Shown: positions 59,710 through 64,000 of the stretch, piece by piece
How positions within the stretch are numbered: the first letter of the stretch is position 1
Layout of the letters: the number at the start of each line of letters is the position of its first letter
DNA from: Clostridia bacterium DTU025
GTDB lineage: Bacteria; Bacillota; DTU025
Assembly (NCBI GenBank): GCA_001513145.1
Contig: LFSP01000037.1
Coordinates: 82,390 to 146,389, forward strand
Direction of reading: 5' to 3'
Length of the DNA: 64,000 nt
Translations under genes and position numbers: made by a program
The notes under the pieces: generated by a model
What the model was told of the DNA's origin: nothing
What the model saw: only the letters and a program-made list of their open reading frames with translations
Database searches by the model: none

Positions 59710-60747
59710 TCAAGAGCCGCCGGTCTCGCCGCCTCCTGCATTCTCCGCCCTGAACTGGGCAGCCGCCCGCTTCATGCTCTGAACCACGCCGGCTTCGACC
59801 AGCCTGGCCGTGACGGCGATGGCGCTGGCGAACGCCTTCCTGCTGGAGCTGCCGTGGGCTTTCACCACCAGCCCGGCAAGGCCCAACAGCGGTGCGCCGC
59901 CGTACTCAGAATAGTCCATCCGAGCCTTCACGCTCTTCAGGGCGGGTTTCAGAAGCAGCGCTCCCATCTTGGCGCGGAAGTTGCGCTCCACCTCCTGGCG
60001 GATCATCTGAAACACCGCCTGCCCCAGCCCCTCCATGAGCTTGAGGGCGACGTTCCCCGTGAAGCCATCTGACACGATGACGTCCACGTCGCCGCTTTGG
60101 ATGGTTCTGGCCTCAATGTTGCCGACGAAGTCCAATCCTGACTTCGACAGGAGCTCGAAAGCCTGACGATGCACCGCGGTGCCCTTGCTTGGCTCGGTGC
60201 CGTTGGAAAGCAGCCCCACGCTGGGGCGCTGGATGCCGAAGAGCGCAGCCGCGTAAGCGCTTCCCAATGCGGCGAACTGCAGCAGGTGTTCGGGCTTGCA
60301 CTCCGGGTTCGCCCCGACGTCCAGAAACAGGCACGGCCTCTTCAACGTCGGCACAGGCGTGGCCAGAGCAGGCCTGGCTATGCCGGGGATCCTGCCCACC
60401 ACCAGCGGCCCCGCTGCCACCAGCGCCCCGGTGCTGCCGGCGCTGACCAGAGCGGCAGCCCTGCCCTCCCGAACCAGTCTGGCTCCCACCACTATGGAGG
60501 AGTCGCGCTTGTGCCTCACCGCCGTGAGGGGATCCTCATCCATGGTGATGGACTCGGATGCGTGGACGACGCTGATCCGCTGCCCAAGGTCGGCCCCGAT
60601 CCCGAGGCTCGAGAGCTCCTTCGCGATCACCGCCTCGTCTCCCACGAGGGCAATGCGTGCACTGCAGCGCCTGAGGGCTTCGACGGCTCCCGGCACCGCC
60701 TCAAGCGGACCGTAGTCACCGCCCATGGCGTCCACTGCGATTATCAT
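59710..60747 (-). CDS. plsX: Phosphate acyltransferase PlsX
   Basis: MIIAVDAMGGDYGPLEAVPGAVEAL ... LLDVGANPECKPEHLLQFA ... LSNGTEPSKGT; start trimmed to 60747. Confidence 0.96.
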   Translation of the reverse strand: MIIAVDAMGGDYGPLEAVPGAVEALRRCSARIALVGDEAVIAKELSSLGIGADLGQRISVVHASESITMDEDPLTAVRHKRDSSIVVGARLVREGRAAALVSAGSTGALVAAGPLVVGRIPGIARPALATPVPTLKRPCLFLDVGANPECKPEHLLQFAALGSAYAAALFGIQRPSVGLLSNGTEPSKGTAVHRQAFELLSKSGLDFVGNIEARTIQSGDVDVIVSDGFTGNVALKLMEGLGQAVFQMIRQEVERNFRAKMGALLLKPALKSVKARMDYSEYGGAPLLGLAGLVVKAHGSSSRKAFASAIAVTARLVEAGVVQSMKRAAAQFRAENAGGGETGGS

Positions 60748-60770
60748 TGCTGAACGCGCACCCCCCAACA

Positions 60771-60832
60771 AAAGCTTAGAGCGGGTTCAACCGAACGACG
60801 CCACGCTCGGACGAATCCGCTCAACAAGCTTT
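60771..60832 (-). promoter_or_regulatory. Large inverted repeat between rpmF and plsX
   Basis: AAAGCTT/AAGCTTT and GAGCGGGTTC/GAATCCGCTC nested stems (one mismatch); minus strand ends in ...AAGCTTTTGTT. Confidence 0.6.
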
Positions 60833-60843
60833 CATAGCCACGT

Positions 60844-61035
60844 TTACTCTGACACCGCAACGGCCGCGCGGCCGCGGTAGTGACCACATTCCGGGCATGC
60901 AGTGTGGGGAAGCCTCGGCTTCTTGCACTGCGGGCACTCTACAGTCGCCACCGGCTCGGCCTTCCAGTTCGCGCGGCGCTTGCGGGTACGGGACTTCCCA
61001 AACTTCTGCTTCGGATTACCCATAGCCTCGGTCAA
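60844..61035 (-). CDS. rpmF: 50S ribosomal protein L32 (start probably 61023)
   Basis: MGNPKQKFGKSRTRKRRANWKAEPVATVECPQCKKPRLPHTACPECGHYRGRAAV. Confidence 0.97.
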   Translation of the reverse strand: MTEAMGNPKQKFGKSRTRKRRANWKAEPVATVECPQCKKPRLPHTACPECGHYRGRAAVAVSE

Positions 61036-61169
61036 GCCGCGGGCTCATCGCCTCGCAGGCCAGACCTTTACACCCCCTGTTCAATGACTCAAGCTTTCAC
61101 ATTTTACTACTTGCGCGTCCCCCAGGCAAGGGGCACACGTCGCTCGCCCTGTTGGCCTCGCCTCCTGGC

Positions 61170-61688
61170 CTACTCCTTCAAGTCGCGCAGCAACAGTCCC
61201 AGGCCCCAGTCGTCCTGAGGCGGGCACTGGCACGACGCCTTGTTCCGATCCGCCCCGCACTGGGGGCACAGACCCTTGCATTCCTCGCTGCACAGGAGCT
61301 TGATAGGCAACTGTAGCAGGAAGCCCTGCTCTATCGACTCGCGCAGGTCTATTTCGTCGTCCAAGCCGTACGGCCTCGCGTCGTCGTCCAGCACTTCCTT
61401 GGCGGGCGCCTCGTCCACACGGTAGAAGGTCTCGAGCAGCTCCACCGTGAGGGGCATCGAGTACTCCTCCAGGCATCGGTCGCAGGTGAGCACCGACTCC
61501 GCCTGGGCCGTGCCGGTCACAAGGATGTGCTTTCCTGCGTTAGTGGCCTGCCCCTCGAACCTCACAGGTCCTGGGAACTTCATCTCACTCCTGGTAAGAT
61601 CGATGGGGTCCAACGTGCCCTCGAGCTCCAAAGGCATGCTGCTGCCTTTCTCGAGACGAAGGCTCTCCACACTGAATGAAAAGGCCAA
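61170..61688 (-). CDS. YceD/DUF177 family protein
   Basis: LTCDRCLEEYSMPLTVELLETFY ... DLRESIEQGFLLQLPIKLLCSEECKGLCPQCGADRNKASCQC; upstream of rpmF. Confidence 0.93.
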   Translation of the reverse strand: MAFSFSVESLRLEKGSSMPLELEGTLDPIDLTRSEMKFPGPVRFEGQATNAGKHILVTGTAQAESVLTCDRCLEEYSMPLTVELLETFYRVDEAPAKEVLDDDARPYGLDDEIDLRESIEQGFLLQLPIKLLCSEECKGLCPQCGADRNKASCQCPPQDDWGLGLLLRDLKE

Positions 61689-61704
61689 GTGGATACACCC
61701 CGTT

Positions 61705-62922
61705 CTATGAGACTGCTCCGGCGGCCTTCACGATCTCCGCGGTGTCTCGTGCTATCGTGATCTCCTCGTTGGTGGGGATGCACAGCACCGCCACGCGGGA
61801 CGCAGGCGTGGAGATCACCTGTTCCACCCCTCGCACCTGGTTCTTCTCTGGGTCCAGCTCCACACCGAAGACGCCCAGCCTCTTGCAGATTCGCTCGCGC
61901 ATCTCGGGGGAGTTCTCGCCTATGCCAGCGGTGAACACGATCGCGTCAAGGGCGCCCATGGCCACTGCGTACGCCCCGATGTACTTCGCCACCCTGTAGG
62001 CGAAGACGTCCAGCGCCAGCTGCGCCAGCTCGTTTCCGTCGAGAGCAGCCTGTTCTAGGTCGCGGAAGTCGTTGGATGCTCCTCCAGACAGCCCAAGCAC
62101 GCCAGACTTCTTGTTGAGGTAGCCCAGCACCACCTCCGCCGGTGACTTCTCCAGCTTCTCACAGAGAAAAGAGACTATGGCCGGATCGATATCTCCGCTC
62201 CTGGTGCCCATGGGCACGCCCTCGAGCGGAGTGAACCCCATGGTGGTATCGATGGAGATCCCGTGTTTCACTGCGGCAAGGCTCGAGCCGTTGCCCAAGT
62301 GGCATGTGACTACGCACAACTCCTCCTTGGGCCTGCTGAGTACCTGCGCCGCCCGGGCTGACACGTATCTGTGAGACGTGCCGTGGAACCCGTAGCGCCT
62401 GACGCCGTACTTCCTGTACAGCTCGTAAGGTAGGGCGTACATGTAGGCTTCCCTGGGCATCGTCTGATGAAACGCCGTATCGAACACGCCCACCATGGGC
62501 AGGTTCGGCATGAGACGGCGGCAAGCCTGAACGCCCATGATGTTCGGAGGGTTGTGCAGGGGCGCAAGGTCCTGGCACTCGTCCAGAGCCTTCATGACTT
62601 CGTCGTCGATAAGCACCGAACCGGCGAACTTCTCTCCGCCGTGCACCACCCGGTGCCCCACCGCCGAGACCTCGGAAAGGTCAGAGATTACGCCGATCTC
62701 GGCGTCGGTGAGGGCGGCGAACACGTGCTTTAGGGCCTCCTCGTGGTCCTTGGCCTCAACGTTGTACGTGATCTTGTCGCGCCCCTCGGGCCGGTGCACG
62801 ATGAAGGCGTCGGGACTGCCGACCCGCTCCACGTTGCCCTTGGCCATGCACACCTCCTTGTCCATGTCGAACAGCTGGTACTTCAGCGACGAGCTGCCAC
62901 AGTTGATCACCAGAATCTTCAT
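61705..62922 (-). CDS. ackA: Acetate kinase
   Basis: [90 protein letters not shown]. Confidence 0.98.
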   Translation of the reverse strand: MKILVINCGSSSLKYQLFDMDKEVCMAKGNVERVGSPDAFIVHRPEGRDKITYNVEAKDHEEALKHVFAALTDAEIGVISDLSEVSAVGHRVVHGGEKFAGSVLIDDEVMKALDECQDLAPLHNPPNIMGVQACRRLMPNLPMVGVFDTAFHQTMPREAYMYALPYELYRKYGVRRYGFHGTSHRYVSARAAQVLSRPKEELCVVTCHLGNGSSLAAVKHGISIDTTMGFTPLEGVPMGTRSGDIDPAIVSFLCEKLEKSPAEVVLGYLNKKSGVLGLSGGASNDFRDLEQAALDGNELAQLALDVFAYRVAKYIGAYAVAMGALDAIVFTAGIGENSPEMRERICKRLGVFGVELDPEKNQVRGVEQVISTPASRVAVLCIPTNEEITIARDTAEIVKAAGAVS

Positions 62923-62941
62923 ACGGTAATACCTCCTCCAG

Positions 62942-62974
62942 TTCAAAACAAAGACATGGCTGACGCCACGTCTT
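62942..62974 (-). terminator. Terminator upstream of ackA
   Basis: Minus strand AAGACGTGGC-GTCA-GCCATGTCTT (one G-T wobble) followed by TGTTTTG. Confidence 0.65.
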
Positions 62975-63025
62975 GACACCCTACGTCTGTTGGCGCCCTG
63001 CCGGCCTTGCGGCTCAGCCGCGAGG

Positions 63026-63904
63026 TCACTTGCCCACTGCGGCCCGCACCATGTTCTGATGCGCTGCGTCTACGGAGTTGCTGCCGTGGGTGCGACTTCC
63101 AAGGAAGTGCACGCAGAAATGGCCGGGGAAGCCGTTGTCAGCTATGGCCTCTCCGCCGTGGGGCATGCCGTTGATGGAGGCGGCCATGCGCCTCCCACCT
63201 GCCACCACCACCACCGCGCGCCGCTCCCAGCTCCACGTGCCGCCGTAGATTCGCTTCATGGTGGCGGTGTCCTCGCGGGTGAGGGGCTCCGCGTCCGCAT
63301 GGTTGTGGCCCCCGCGGCGCTGGACCTGGAAGGAGAGGCCAGTCTTCACATCGATGATGGTGGCCCTGTGAGTGAAGACGTTCCTTGCCTCCGACCAGCT
63401 CACCAGCTCCGCTCCTCCCCTGCTTGAGGCCGAACGGGAAGCAGCGCCCTGCACCGGGATGAGGAGCTCCTGGCCAGGCTTGATGCGGTCGGGCTGCGAT
63501 AGCCCCGACGCTTCGGCGATCTCCCGAACGGTGCATCCGTGGCGTCGGGCGATGCCGTAGAGGGTGTCGCCGGGCACCACCACGTACTTCCGCACCGCGG
63601 AGGAGCAGGCGTCCATCAGCGCGCTCCATGTGCGCGGGCCGACTATCCCGTCTGCCTCCAGGGATGCCTCCTTCTGGAACCTCAGCACGGCCTGTTCAGT
63701 CTCGTTTCCGAAGATGCCGTCGACTTTACCGGAGTAGTACCCCGCAATAGACAGGTACTCCTGCAGCTCGCACACAACCTCACCGCGGTCACCCTTCCTC
63801 AGTACCTGGCTCGCACCAAACCCAGGGAAAGCGGCCACAATCACAAGCAAACACGCAAAGGCCAGTACCGCAAGAGATGACGCTGCTCTACTCCGTAATC
63901 CCAT
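63026..63904 (-). CDS. Secreted peptidoglycan-binding (PG_binding_1) + LysM protein with uncharacterised C-terminal domain
   Basis: Signal-like N-terminus; [103 protein letters not shown]-terminal [29 protein letters not shown].... Confidence 0.88.
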   Translation of the reverse strand: MGLRSRAASSLAVLAFACLLVIVAAFPGFGASQVLRKGDRGEVVCELQEYLSIAGYYSGKVDGIFGNETEQAVLRFQKEASLEADGIVGPRTWSALMDACSSAVRKYVVVPGDTLYGIARRHGCTVREIAEASGLSQPDRIKPGQELLIPVQGAASRSASSRGGAELVSWSEARNVFTHRATIIDVKTGLSFQVQRRGGHNHADAEPLTREDTATMKRIYGGTWSWERRAVVVVAGGRRMAASINGMPHGGEAIADNGFPGHFCVHFLGSRTHGSNSVDAAHQNMVRAAVGK

Positions 63905-64000
63905 GCCAAGAGGCTCCCTTCGTAGGTCAAAGCTCACCAGACGTGGTATTCTACTCCCTCCGCGCATTTCCTTCAGCATAGGCTCGGCTCACGTCAAATA

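Overview
This 64 kb high-GC window is almost certainly chromosome of a sporulating Firmicute (Bacillota). Indicators are SpoIIM, CodY, a PolC-type polymerase, YlxM/YlxR and a LysM cell-wall protein. Every protein-coding gene I could support, about 61, lies on the minus strand. Most form the conserved Firmicute housekeeping superoperon: ackA, yceD-rpmF-plsX-acpP-rnc, smc-ftsY, ylxM-ffh-rpsP-khpA-rimM-trmD-rplS, rbgA-rnhB-yraN-comM-dprA-topA-trmFO-xerC-codY, rpsB-tsf-pyrH-frr, uppS-cdsA-dxr-rseP-ispG-proS-polC, rimP-nusA-ylxR-infB-rbfA-nrnA-truB-ribF-rpsO-pnp, spoIIM-xerD-deoB-pdp. Accessory content is small. It consists of a buk-ptb-buk plus ferredoxin-dependent 2-oxoacid oxidoreductase operon, an EndoQ-like nuclease next to a DUF3866 protein, and one large non-coding interval (53.1-54.1 kb). 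The most notable observations are: (1) a PolC that appears to lack the 3'-5' (DnaQ-type) exonuclease domain normally inserted in its PHP domain; (2) a non-coding array of 240-bp tandem repeats (nearly 3 copies) built from TGCTCCT/AGGAGCA hairpins, followed by a 17-bp perfect hairpin, with a possible diverged relative at about 2.94-3.08 kb; (3) a single-ptb, double-buk energy-conserving acyl-CoA operon. I saw no CRISPR array, rRNA, intact tRNA, transposase, prophage or recognisable defence island. Product names come from my own reading of the translations; no database search was run.
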